Assembly: GCA_021849525.1 (NCBI GenBank)
Contig: JAJZSS010000009.1
Location: 1 to 13,430, forward strand
Direction: 5' to 3'
Origin: Chloroflexota bacterium
Lineage (GTDB): Bacteria; Chloroflexota; Anaerolineae; Anaerolineales; UBA4823
Length of the DNA stretch: 13,430 nucleotides
The notes under the pieces are model-generated. The model had not been told where the DNA came from, searched no databases, and saw only the letters and a list, made by a program, of their open reading frames with translations. Below, piece by piece: positions 1 through 9,060 of this stretch (positions are counted from its first letter, which is position 1; each line of letters starts with the position of its first letter). The translations under genes were made by a program, and so were the position numbers.

Positions 1-1
1 G

Positions 2-223
2 GTCAATGAAATTGTCAACCTCTACGGGCTGGGGTTCGATCTGGGCATTATTCACTACGCGTCGGATACGCCACTGAGTAAGGGCAAAAACCTGGGCGCC
101 CGCAGCTTATCTTACAGCGGAATGGACGCCACATATGCTGTCAGCCTCGCGATCCTGAACCGCATCTTCAAAATGGAACATGAGCGCTTGCTCAAAGCGC
201 TGCGCTATCCAACCACTGCTTGA
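2..223 (+). CDS. C-terminal fragment of an unidentified protein (5' end outside window)
   Basis: An open frame enters from the left edge and ends at TGA 221-223, giving the last 73 residues of a protein. The piece includes GLGFDLGIIHYASDTPLSKG near its start, then LGARSLSYSGMDATYAVSLA, and ends LLKALRYPTTA. It is soluble-looking, with no membrane segment or signal sequence. I do not recognise the family and give no function. Its frame is open throughout and its codon use resembles the neighbours, which supports a real gene. Its last 19 bases overlap the 3' end of the oppositely oriented aminotransferase, so the two genes are convergent with no terminator between them. Confidence 0.6.
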   Translation, partial: VNEIVNLYGLGFDLGIIHYASDTPLSKGKNLGARSLSYSGMDATYAVSLAILNRIFKMEHERLLKALRYPTTA

Positions 224-1554
224 TCGGCAATCTCAAGCGCCTGGTCAATAATCTCCATCCCTTCGGCAAGCTGCTCTTCAGTAATAATCAGCGGTGGGAT
301 TATCAGCAAGGTATGCCAGTGCTGGCTGACAAATAATCCGTGATCCAGCAGATATTTTTTTATGGCAACCATCTCTGGACTGTTCCCATTGTAGGGCGCC
401 AGCGGCTCACGGCTGGCACGGTCTTTGACCAGCTCAATCACTCCGAATAATCCAATGGAACGCACATCCCCCACGGATGGGTGCTGCTCGCCGAGATCCG
501 TCAGATGGCGTTTGAGAACCGGTCCCATGGCAGCTGCGCGTTCCACCAGGTGTTCATCCCGCAAGACTTCGATATTGGCAATCGCCGCTGCCAGTGAGAT
601 CGGGTGTGAGTTATAGGTCAGACCACCCTGGTAGACGCGATCGTTAAAATATTCGGCAATTTCCGGGCGCATGGCAACAGCGCCCAGAGGGGCGTAAGCT
701 GAGGTTAAGCCTTTCGCCATCGTCATCAGGTCTGGGGTTACTCCCCAGTGCTGGATGGCAAACCATTTGCCGGTCCGCCCGAAGCCGCTCATCACTTCGT
801 CGGCAATCATCAGAATCCCATACCGGTCACAGATTTCCCGCACGCCCTGCATATAGCCCTGCGGGGGGATTATGATCCCGTTAGTACCAGTGACGGTTTC
901 CATCAGGATGGCAGCGATGGTTTCTGGTCCTTCGTAAGTGATGATCTCTTCCAGATGCGCCAGATAATCTTGAGAAAATTCGGCTTCTGAGATATCCGGG
1001 CGATTGGAGTGAAATGTCGATCGATAGCGATACGGGTCGAGGAAATGGACAACGCCTGGCATTAAATTCGGCTCCCATACCAGGCGGCGCGGGTCGCCGG
1101 TAAGCGCCATCGCCCCGGCAGTGGCCCCATGGTATGAGCGGTAGCGAGCCAGGATTTTGTGCTTGCCGGTGTAGCCGCGAGCCAGCTTGATGGCATTTTC
1201 ATTGGCATCGGCGCCACTCAGGGTAAATAAGAAGCGATTCAGGTTTCCGGGAGTAATCTCAGAGAGGAGCTTCCCCAACCGGGCGCGGGGCCTGGTCGCC
1301 ATCGAAGGCGCGGCAAAAGGCAGTGTCCGCGCCTGCTCAATAATTGCTTCGATCACATGCCGGTTGCCATGCCCAATATTGACACACATCACCATGGAAT
1401 TGAAATCGAGATAACGCTTGCCGTTTACATCCCAAAAATACACCCCCTCGGCGTGGTCCAATGGGATGGGAGCAACTTTACCTTGCGCTGACCAGGTCCA
1501 GAAACTATGTTCCAGGGAGATTGGCAGGATTTCTTCGTCGGGTATATCGGGCAT
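205..1554 (-). CDS. Class III PLP-dependent aminotransferase (omega-amino acid:pyruvate type)
   Basis: A 449-residue fold-type I aminotransferase, probably cytosolic, that moves an amino group from an amine or omega-amino acid to an oxo-acid such as pyruvate. The class III signature is complete: LMETVTG, then IADEVMSGFGRTG with the PLP-ring Asp at about 252, then DLMTMAKGLTSAY with the Schiff-base Lys at about 281, and SGADANENAIKLAR for phosphate binding. The length is normal for the class. Substrate cannot be fixed from sequence: taurine, beta-alanine, GABA or similar donors are all possible. The frame extends to a TTG at 1590, but ATG 1552-1554 is preferred because GAGGAAG lies five bases upstream of it. 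It is transcribed divergently from the TetR-controlled unit, and its stop lies inside the neighbouring convergent gene. Confidence 0.9.
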   Translation of the reverse strand: MPDIPDEEILPISLEHSFWTWSAQGKVAPIPLDHAEGVYFWDVNGKRYLDFNSMVMCVNIGHGNRHVIEAIIEQARTLPFAAPSMATRPRARLGKLLSEITPGNLNRFLFTLSGADANENAIKLARGYTGKHKILARYRSYHGATAGAMALTGDPRRLVWEPNLMPGVVHFLDPYRYRSTFHSNRPDISEAEFSQDYLAHLEEIITYEGPETIAAILMETVTGTNGIIIPPQGYMQGVREICDRYGILMIADEVMSGFGRTGKWFAIQHWGVTPDLMTMAKGLTSAYAPLGAVAMRPEIAEYFNDRVYQGGLTYNSHPISLAAAIANIEVLRDEHLVERAAAMGPVLKRHLTDLGEQHPSVGDVRSIGLFGVIELVKDRASREPLAPYNGNSPEMVAIKKYLLDHGLFVSQHWHTLLIIPPLIITEEQLAEGMEIIDQALEIADQAVVG

Positions 1555-1559
1555 TTTTT

Positions 1560-1566
1560 CTTCCTC
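1560..1566 (-). promoter_or_regulatory. Ribosome binding site that fixes the aminotransferase start
   Basis: On the minus strand GAGGAAG is followed by five A residues and ATG (1552-1554). No comparable site precedes the in-frame TTG at 1590, so the ATG is the likelier start. Confidence 0.65.
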
Positions 1567-1617
1567 ATGGCGATTATTGTGTGGATTCAATGAAAGAGTC
1601 TGCTTCGACTGAATCCT

Positions 1618-1645
1618 ATCATAAAACTATTTTTTGAGTTATCCA
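1618..1645 (-). promoter_or_regulatory. Weak candidate promoter for the aminotransferase
   Basis: On the minus strand TGGATA (1640-1645; 4 of 6 to TTGACA) and TATGAT (1618-1623; 5 of 6 to TATAAT) are separated by 16 bases. Transcription would start near 1610, giving a leader of about 55 bases. The -35 is poor, so this is tentative. Confidence 0.3.
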
Positions 1646-1664
1646 GGGAATTTTGAAATTGTGA

Positions 1665-1693
1665 TAGACAAAATTGGATTGTTCTGGTACGAT
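1665..1693 (+). promoter_or_regulatory. Promoter of the membrane protein-tetR-EamA unit
   Basis: TAGACA (1665-1670; 5 of 6 to TTGACA) lies 17 bases upstream of TACGAT (1688-1693; 4 of 6 to TATAAT). The -10 carries an extended TG at 1685-1686. The predicted start is near 1700, directly at the edge of the palindrome at 1701-1720. Confidence 0.55.
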
Positions 1694-1700
1694 TCAAACG

Positions 1701-1720
1701 CTTACTGACCGGTCGGTAAG
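1701..1720 (+). promoter_or_regulatory. TetR-type operator palindrome
   Basis: CTTACTGACCGGTCGGTAAG is a 20-base inverted repeat with a single mismatched pair and a central GACCGGTC. Size, symmetry and the short spacer are typical of TetR-family operators. It begins at the predicted transcription start of a unit that contains a tetR gene, so binding would block transcription. The natural reading is autorepression by the regulator at 2231-2845. This assignment is inferred from position and symmetry. Confidence 0.65.
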
Positions 1721-1759
1721 TAGGCAATCACATTCTTATCACTCCCCGGAGGTTCTTGT

Positions 1760-2218
1760 ATGTACAGTACGCTATTAGCTATTCACAACATCGTACGCTG
1801 GGCAGCTCTTTTCCTGGGCGCTCTGGCAGTTTTACGAGCTTTGATTGGCTGGTTCGGAAAGCAAGCCTGGATCCCTGCCGATCGCAAAATTGGCTCGTTT
1901 TTCGCGATGTCGCTGGATATTCAGATACTTCTCGGCCTGGTCCTTTATTTGTTTTTCAGCCCTTTTGGATTGAAGGCGTTCAGCAACTTTGATATGAGCG
2001 CAATTATGGGGCAGGCTGAGATACGCTTTTTTGCCGTTGAACACATTTTACTCATGGTTCTGGCGGTTGTATTCGCCCACCTCGGTGTCAGCCTGCCCCG
2101 GAAAGCGGATAAACCTAACAAGAAACATCGCCTGGCAGCCATCTGGCTTGGATTAGCCTTTATCCTGATCCTGTTGGGTATGCCCTGGGCCCGCCCGCTC
2201 TTCCCGACCTTCGGCTAA
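1760..2218 (+). CDS. Four-helix integral membrane protein, cytochrome b561-like in outline
   Basis: A 152-residue protein with four hydrophobic segments at about 5-30, 46-68, 87-110 and 124-147, and charged loops between them. There is no separate signal peptide. Histidines fall in or at the edge of helices (H9 in HNIVRW, H95 in EHILLM, H107 in FAHLG), an arrangement that could bind heme b. I recall similar short proteins, often labelled 'cytochrome B', in Bacteroidetes and Chloroflexota, but no function is established. The start is ATG 1760, with GGAGG at 1748-1752 seven bases upstream. It is the first gene after the promoter and operator and lies 12 bases before tetR, so it is probably repressed by that regulator. 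A redox or membrane-stress role is conjecture. Confidence 0.8.
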   Translation: MYSTLLAIHNIVRWAALFLGALAVLRALIGWFGKQAWIPADRKIGSFFAMSLDIQILLGLVLYLFFSPFGLKAFSNFDMSAIMGQAEIRFFAVEHILLMVLAVVFAHLGVSLPRKADKPNKKHRLAAIWLGLAFILILLGMPWARPLFPTFG

Positions 2219-2230
2219 AGGCAAAACTCG

Positions 2231-2845
2231 ATGACACAACCTGGATCGAGCGGTGAATCGAAATCGATGCGCCATGAGATCCTGACTGCCGCCCGCGCCC
2301 TGTTCATCTCTCAAGGCTATCGCGGCCTGTCGATGAGCGTTTTAGCGCGGGCGGTGGGTGTTTCGAAAGCCGCCCTTTATTATCACTTCCAGGATAAGGA
2401 AGAGTTGTTTCTCGAGGTCCTGAATGAGCTCCTGGAAGAGATCGAGATCCTTGTCGATCAGGTGATTGCGAATGAATCCGACAGCCGGGTGCAAATCCGA
2501 GCTCTGGTTGTTCTGATCCTGGCGTGGCCAGCAAATCAGCGTTCAGTCATCCGGCTGGCAAGCCAGGAGATGTTCCAGCTAGGCCCAAAAGCAAGGCAAA
2601 AATTTGATCGCCTGTATCACGAAAAATTTATCAGCAAGATCCAGGGCATCCTCGAGCGCGGGATTCAAGCCGGTGAGCTGCGTCCCATCGATCCATCGCT
2701 CGCCACCTGGGCGCTGCTGGGGATGATGTATCCTTACTTTTATCCAGCACATGCTGCAGAAATCCCGCCAACGAGCATGGTTGCAGACCAGCTCACCAGG
2801 ATCTATCTGGATGGTCTGGCGGTAAGCAATCCATCGGCTGGGTAG
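2231..2845 (+). CDS. TetR/AcrR-family transcriptional repressor
   Basis: A 204-residue regulator. The N-terminal DNA-binding domain is at about 14-61: REIL-type helix 1 (RHEILTAARALF), then the helix-turn-helix LSMSVLARAVGVSKAALYYHF at about 33-53, ending in the family's YYHF-x-x-KEEL pattern. The rest is a helical ligand-binding and dimerisation domain with no recognisable ligand signature. Length is typical. The start at 2231 has a modest AAAGG about nine bases upstream; ATG at 2267 is also possible but would trim the start of helix 1's lead-in. It lies 12 bases after the membrane-protein gene and 14 before the exporter. The palindrome 1701-1720 at the head of the unit is its probable operator, giving autoregulation. 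The inducer is unknown; a substrate of the linked exporter is a reasonable guess. Confidence 0.9.
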   Translation: MTQPGSSGESKSMRHEILTAARALFISQGYRGLSMSVLARAVGVSKAALYYHFQDKEELFLEVLNELLEEIEILVDQVIANESDSRVQIRALVVLILAWPANQRSVIRLASQEMFQLGPKARQKFDRLYHEKFISKIQGILERGIQAGELRPIDPSLATWALLGMMYPYFYPAHAAEIPPTSMVADQLTRIYLDGLAVSNPSAG

Positions 2846-2859
2846 CTATTTCCATTGCA

Positions 2860-3765
2860 ATGAGTTCTTCATCCCGGATTGCCCAGATCGAAACTGCCAG
2901 CGCAATTGCTTTGTGGGCACTCTCCTTTCCCCTGATAAAACTTGCTTTGCAGGATACTACTCCGGTCACCCTGATAGTGATCCGGTTTAGCCTGGGTGGG
3001 TTGAGCCTGTTCCTGGTTGCCAGCCAGAGAAATCTGTGGAAAGGCTTTAAATGGGCGGATTTGCCCAGCCTGATCTGGCTTGGGTTGGTGGGTGTCACCC
3101 TGCACCAGTTCTTGCAGGTTACCGGACAGGCAACGTCGCCGGCAGGCATCGCCGCTTTCCTGGCCTCCACCGCGCCGGCATTCATCGTCCTATTTGGGGG
3201 TATCTTTCTGAAAGAACGCCTGGGCATTATCCAACTGGCAGGCGTTGCGCTGGCAACAGGGGGAGCAGTGATCGTCTCCACGGGTGGCTTAACTGGCTGG
3301 TTGAACGGTACACAGCTTTTTGAGCCTGGCAGCCTGCTGATCCTAGCCTCAGCAATCATCTGGGCGATCTATTCGATATTAAACCGGTATGTGGGGAGCG
3401 GGCGCCCGCCGCTGGTCACAGCCAGCGGGATGATGCTGGTTGGTGTCCTTTTCAGCCTGCCTGTCTGGATCCATCAAAAAGGCTGGCAAGAGCTGGCCGG
3501 ACTGCCCTGGATGACCTGGCTGAACCTGCTAGTGATCGGTTTTTTTTGCACCGGGCTGGCTCATTTGCTCTATACCCAGGCTTTACAACGCGCTCCTGCT
3601 TCCAGCCTGGCTGCCATCCAGAATATCGAACCGCTCATTGCAGTCTTTGCAGCAGCAGTTTTGCTGGGTGAAACAATCCACCCCGCCCTGATCACCGGCG
3701 GGGTGTTGATCCTGGCTGGTGTGTATCTGGCCGAAAAACCTTACCCCTTATCGATAACCACTTAA
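2860..3765 (+). CDS. EamA/DMT-superfamily transporter
   Basis: A 301-residue inner-membrane protein with about ten hydrophobic helices arranged as two EamA repeats (about 12-143 and 158-292). Each repeat ends in the family's pattern of a long helix after an acidic residue: FLKERLGIIQLAGVALATGGA in the first and LLGETIHPALITGGVLILAG in the second. Drug/metabolite transporters of this type export amino acids, purines or other small metabolites; substrate cannot be predicted. The ATG start at 2860 lacks a clear Shine-Dalgarno, which fits translational coupling to tetR ending 14 bases upstream. It is the last gene of the TetR unit. Its TAA overlaps the stop of the convergent phosphatase gene in the four bases TTAA. 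Confidence 0.9.
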   Translation: MSSSSRIAQIETASAIALWALSFPLIKLALQDTTPVTLIVIRFSLGGLSLFLVASQRNLWKGFKWADLPSLIWLGLVGVTLHQFLQVTGQATSPAGIAAFLASTAPAFIVLFGGIFLKERLGIIQLAGVALATGGAVIVSTGGLTGWLNGTQLFEPGSLLILASAIIWAIYSILNRYVGSGRPPLVTASGMMLVGVLFSLPVWIHQKGWQELAGLPWMTWLNLLVIGFFCTGLAHLLYTQALQRAPASSLAAIQNIEPLIAVFAAAVLLGETIHPALITGGVLILAGVYLAEKPYPLSITT

Positions 3766-4487
3766 GATATCAAATCTGCTGGCAGAAAGTCTGCCCGGTT
3801 CAGATACACCACAATCGTTTCATCCCCGCGGAAGTCGATGCGCGTGATTGCCGTGTTGTTCAAAACTAACCACAATTGATCGCTTTCTCTCTGAATTCCC
3901 AGGAGATAACGGAGATAAGAATTGTAAAAACCTCCGTGACTGAAAACAGCCACATGGTCGGCGGTATCCCCATGCCGGAGCAGCAGCTGATTATGAAATC
4001 GGATTACGCGCTCCTGACATTGTTCCGGGGTTTCAAAAGGGCGATTATACCAACCATCCTGTGCAAGACCTTCCGGCAGGATTAACTCAGGGTAATGAGT
4101 TGAAAAATAAGCCTGGTCTTTCCCGGGTTGTCCTACCCGCTCTCCTGACTCTGGATCATGCAAATAGATCCCGCCTTCCTCGTGCAGATCCACCCAACCG
4201 TAAAGCGGCATGTCCAAAGCGCGAGCCACAAAGCTGCTGGTTGCAACCGCCCGCACCATCAGGCTGGTATAGATATGGGTCAGCCCAAAGCCGTATCCAT
4301 TCTGAGAATTATGGGTGGCAGTCGGTGTCGGTGCCTGGTTCTCCAACAAGAACATTGCCAGCCGTTGGACTTGCTGCCAGCCTTTTTCGGTTAATTCGGG
4401 GTCCATGCTGCGCCCATCGCTGGCCTTGGTTTGCTCCCAAAGCAGATTGTTGGTGGACTGGGCATGGCGGATAAAATAAAGCTGCAT
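3762..4487 (-). CDS. Histidine phosphatase superfamily protein (phosphoglycerate mutase-like)
   Basis: A 241-residue branch-1 histidine phosphatase. The N-terminal motif is FIRHAQST, with the phospho-accepting His8 next to Arg7. A second Arg occurs in TSLMVRA (about R79), acidic residues in DLHEEGG (about E103/E104) as proton donor, and the second catalytic His in FSHGG (H184). The members range from small-molecule phosphatases to cofactor-dependent mutases; the RHAQ variant and lack of mutase-specific motifs favour a phosphatase, substrate unknown. It is cytosolic, with no signal peptide. A moderate promoter lies at 4531-4559 on this strand, and a weak GTGAG precedes the ATG. It stands alone, convergent with the exporter and divergent from the molybdenum operon. 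Confidence 0.88.
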   Translation of the reverse strand: MQLYFIRHAQSTNNLLWEQTKASDGRSMDPELTEKGWQQVQRLAMFLLENQAPTPTATHNSQNGYGFGLTHIYTSLMVRAVATSSFVARALDMPLYGWVDLHEEGGIYLHDPESGERVGQPGKDQAYFSTHYPELILPEGLAQDGWYNRPFETPEQCQERVIRFHNQLLLRHGDTADHVAVFSHGGFYNSYLRYLLGIQRESDQLWLVLNNTAITRIDFRGDETIVVYLNRADFLPADLIS

Positions 4488-4530
4488 ATACCAATCTCAC
4501 TTAAAATAGGGTTCCGTTCAAGCCAGACAG

Positions 4531-4559
4531 AATATACCCCAGGCTTTTGGATCAGACAA
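4531..4559 (-). promoter_or_regulatory. Promoter of the histidine phosphatase gene
   Basis: On the minus strand TTGTCT (4554-4559) and TATATT (4531-4536) are separated by 17 bases. Transcription would start near 4524, giving a leader of about 37 bases to the ATG at 4487. Confidence 0.55.
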
Positions 4560-4572
4560 GCCCTATTCAAAT

Positions 4573-4601
4573 TTGGTTCGGTCCAGTGCTCGAGGTATAA
4601 T
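4573..4601 (+). promoter_or_regulatory. Promoter of the molybdenum-hydroxylase operon
   Basis: TTGGTT (4573-4578) and a perfect TATAAT (4596-4601) are separated by 17 bases. The predicted start is near 4608, which leaves a leader of about 44 bases and places the in-frame TTG at 4604 upstream of the transcript. No riboswitch would fit in so short a leader. Confidence 0.65.
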
Positions 4602-4651
4602 CTTTGCTGACTGAGTTCAATCGAGAAAAAACCAATTCCTGGAGAAAAGAA

Positions 4652-6883
<2,232 letters not shown>

Positions 6884-6899
6884 CCTGCGTTTGGCGCTA

Positions 6900-7718
6900 A
6901 TGAATATCCATAAGGCAACTTTGATCCTGCGCGGCGGCGGTGATCTGGCGTCTGGGGTTGCCTTACGCTGCTATCGCGCCGGGTTTCAGATCCTGATCAC
7001 CGAAATTCCTCAGCCTTTAGCTGTGAGGCGCTCGGTGGCGTTTGCCGAGGCAATCTATGCCGGCTCAATTCAAGTAGAGGGAGTCACCGGGCGCAGAGTA
7101 ATCAACCTGGATGAAATTCTGGCTGCCTGGCAGGCCAATGAGATCCCAGTGCTCAGCGATCCGCACTGTGTAATCCGCCAGCAGCTGCCTCCAACTGTTC
7201 TGGTCGATGGGCGGATGACCAAGCAGCCCCCTGATCTGGACAGAACGGCAGCTGAGTTGGTGATCGGCCTGGGTCCCGGGTTTGCTGCGGGCGCGAACTG
7301 CCACGCGATCATTGAAACCAACCGCGGCCACTTCCTGGGGCGGGTCATCTGGGAAGGGACAGCCCAACCGGATACCGGCATTCCCGAAAGCGTGGCTGAC
7401 CATCAGGCTGACCGGGTGCTGCGTGCCCCAGCCAGCGGGATACTGGCTTCCACTGCCAGGATAGGCGAGATTTTCGCGGCCGGCCAGCCCATCGCCGAAG
7501 TCGGAGGGCAAACAATCACAGCCCCCTTCCGTAGCCTGCTGCGCGGCCTGATCCAACCCGGGATTCAAGTCCAGTCCAACATGAAAATTGGCGATCTGGA
7601 TCCCCGCTGTGACCCTCGTTACGCTCAATTTGTGTCCGAAAAGTCGCTGGCGGTGGGTGGCGGGGTTTTGGAAGCGATCCTGAGCCGCCCCGAGATACGA
7701 CGCAAAATGCTGAAATGA
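6900..7718 (+). CDS. yqeB: YqeB-family selenium-dependent molybdenum hydroxylase accessory protein
   Basis: A 272-residue cytosolic protein of the YqeB family (EF2563 group), known from comparative genomics as part of the selenium-dependent molybdenum hydroxylase system and thought to help install selenium in the Mo cofactor. Visible family marks are the N-terminal dinucleotide-fold-like LRGGGDLASG (10-19), TEIPQPLAVRR, LVDGRMTK (about 101-108), and the highly typical IGLGPGF...ETNRGHFLGRVIWEG...DTGIP block (about 122-162). C-terminal features are LRAPASG, KIGDLDPR and a final VGGGVLEAIL. The frame could begin at ATG 6864 inside the upstream gene, but ATG 6900 puts the glycine-rich strand at the usual distance from the N-terminus. 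Its TGA overlaps the next ATG as ATGA, indicating translational coupling. Biochemical function remains unproven. Confidence 0.88.
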   Translation: MNIHKATLILRGGGDLASGVALRCYRAGFQILITEIPQPLAVRRSVAFAEAIYAGSIQVEGVTGRRVINLDEILAAWQANEIPVLSDPHCVIRQQLPPTVLVDGRMTKQPPDLDRTAAELVIGLGPGFAAGANCHAIIETNRGHFLGRVIWEGTAQPDTGIPESVADHQADRVLRAPASGILASTARIGEIFAAGQPIAEVGGQTITAPFRSLLRGLIQPGIQVQSNMKIGDLDPRCDPRYAQFVSEKSLAVGGGVLEAILSRPEIRRKMLK

Positions 7719-9058
7719 ACCTTGCCGATGCCCTGCGGTTAGGAAATACCGGCCGTATGGCTCTGGTAGGCGCCGGCGGTAAAACCAGCGCCATGTTTAC
7801 TGCAGCCATCGCTCTCAGCCGGCGAAAGACCGCCATGGGACCAGTCTTGCTCACCACAACCACCCACCTGGCGCTGGAGCAATGCAGCCTGGCTGATTCC
7901 CATTTTGTGATCGATACTCCTGATGAAGTCACCGCAATCGCCTGGCAACTCCAGTCCGGGGTTGTATTGTTTACTGGTGCACAACTCAAAGATGGACGGA
8001 TTGCGGGTCCCAGGCCTGATGCCCTGGAGACACTCCACGATCTGGCAAAAGGCCGCGGCTGGCCTTTGCTGATCGAGGCAGATGGTTCACGCCTGCACCC
8101 GTTAAAAGCGCCTGCTGAAAATGAGCCTGCGATCCCAGATTGGGTTGATCAGGTGCTGGTGTGCGCCGGTTTAAACGGATTGGGGAGACCTCTGATTGCG
8201 GATTGGGTCCACCGTCCGGAAATCTATGCGCAGCTTTCTGGGCTGATCCCAGGCGAACCTGTCACACCAGAAGGCGTTATCCGGGTCCTTGCTCACCCAG
8301 CCGGTGGGCTGAAAGCAATCCCCAGTCAGGCCCGGCGCAGCGTTTTACTCAACCAGGCCGATACACCTGAAAAACAAGCCGTCGCCCGGCGAATAGCTGA
8401 ACAACTGCTCGATCATTATGATCAAGTGATCATCAGCAGCCTGAATCCCCCTGAAGGTGAGCCGGTCATTTACGCGACCATCACAGCCACAGCCGGGATC
8501 ATCCTGGCCGCCGGCAGCGCCAGCCGTTTTGGCCAGCTTAAACAACTCCTCGACTGGCAGGGAGAGACTCTGGTCCACCGGGCTGCCCGGATTGCCTTGG
8601 ACGCCGGATTAAAACCGGTGCTTGTGGTCACCGGTGCACACGAAGATCGGATCTCAGCAGCCGTGGCCGACTTGCCTGTACAATGCATTTTCAATCCTGA
8701 ATGGGAGGTAGGCCAGGGTTCATCGGTAGCTGCAGGGGTCCGGACTTTATCGCCCAGGGTGGGTGCAGCAGTCTTCCTGCTGGCGGACCAGCCGCTTACA
8801 TCTCCAGGCTTGATTGCCAGCCTGGTGGAAACCCACTCCAGAGACGGAAATCCGATCATCGGGCCGCTTTTCGACGGGCAGCGGGGCAACCCGGTCTTGT
8901 TTGACCGGGTCACATTCCAGGATTTGAGCCAGCTACATGGAGACACCGGCGGCCGGGCGATCTTCAGCCGCTACCCCGTGCGCTGGATTCCCTGGCACAA
9001 CGCCTCAGCCGGGCTGGATATCGATACCCCTGCTGATTTTGGTAAGATCAACCAATAA
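7715..9058 (+). CDS. yqeC: YqeC-MocA fusion: selenium cofactor protein YqeC with C-terminal Mo-cofactor nucleotidyltransferase
   Basis: A 447-residue two-domain protein. Residues about 1-245 are YqeC: P-loop-like VGAGGKTS (18-25), TTTTH (47-51) and EADGSRLHPLKAP (121-133). YqeC accompanies YqeB in selenium-dependent molybdenum hydroxylase loci. Residues 261-447 are a MobA/MocA-type nucleotidyltransferase: LAAGSASRFGQLKQLL for NTP binding, LADQPLTSPGLI, RGNPVLFDR, the GDTGGRAIF loop and DIDTPADF at the end. MocA proteins attach CMP to molybdopterin to form the cytosine dinucleotide used by this hydroxylase family; LAAG rather than the MobA-like LAGG supports cytidylyl specificity. The frame is uninterrupted through the junction, so this is a real fusion and not a missed stop. 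It starts at ATG 7715 in an ATGA overlap with yqeB. Confidence 0.88.
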   Translation: MNLADALRLGNTGRMALVGAGGKTSAMFTAAIALSRRKTAMGPVLLTTTTHLALEQCSLADSHFVIDTPDEVTAIAWQLQSGVVLFTGAQLKDGRIAGPRPDALETLHDLAKGRGWPLLIEADGSRLHPLKAPAENEPAIPDWVDQVLVCAGLNGLGRPLIADWVHRPEIYAQLSGLIPGEPVTPEGVIRVLAHPAGGLKAIPSQARRSVLLNQADTPEKQAVARRIAEQLLDHYDQVIISSLNPPEGEPVIYATITATAGIILAAGSASRFGQLKQLLDWQGETLVHRAARIALDAGLKPVLVVTGAHEDRISAAVADLPVQCIFNPEWEVGQGSSVAAGVRTLSPRVGAAVFLLADQPLTSPGLIASLVETHSRDGNPIIGPLFDGQRGNPVLFDRVTFQDLSQLHGDTGGRAIFSRYPVRWIPWHNASAGLDIDTPADFGKINQ

Positions 9059-9060
9059 CC

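Noticed and set aside
1583..1616. Inverted repeat GGATTCA...TGAATCC in the aminotransferase leader
   Set aside because: Only seven base pairs around a 20-base loop. It is AT-rich and not positioned as a terminator or a clear operator.
4542..4562. GGCTT-N11-AAGCC inverted repeat over the phosphatase -35
   Set aside because: Five-base arms are too short to claim as a regulator site without comparative data.
4604..4651. Sixteen-residue N-terminal extension of the hydroxylase from TTG 4604
   Set aside because: The TTG lies before the predicted transcription start near 4608, and ATG 4652 has a proper ribosome binding site and the usual family N-terminus.
7065..7628. Long open frame on the minus strand opposite yqeB
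   Set aside because: Antisense shadow of a conserved gene; the low-complexity translated product resembles no protein family.
8411..8432. Clustered GATCAT/TGATCA palindromes
   Set aside because: They lie inside the YqeC coding region and are explained by codons for D-H-Y-D-Q-V-I. No promoter or gene boundary is near.
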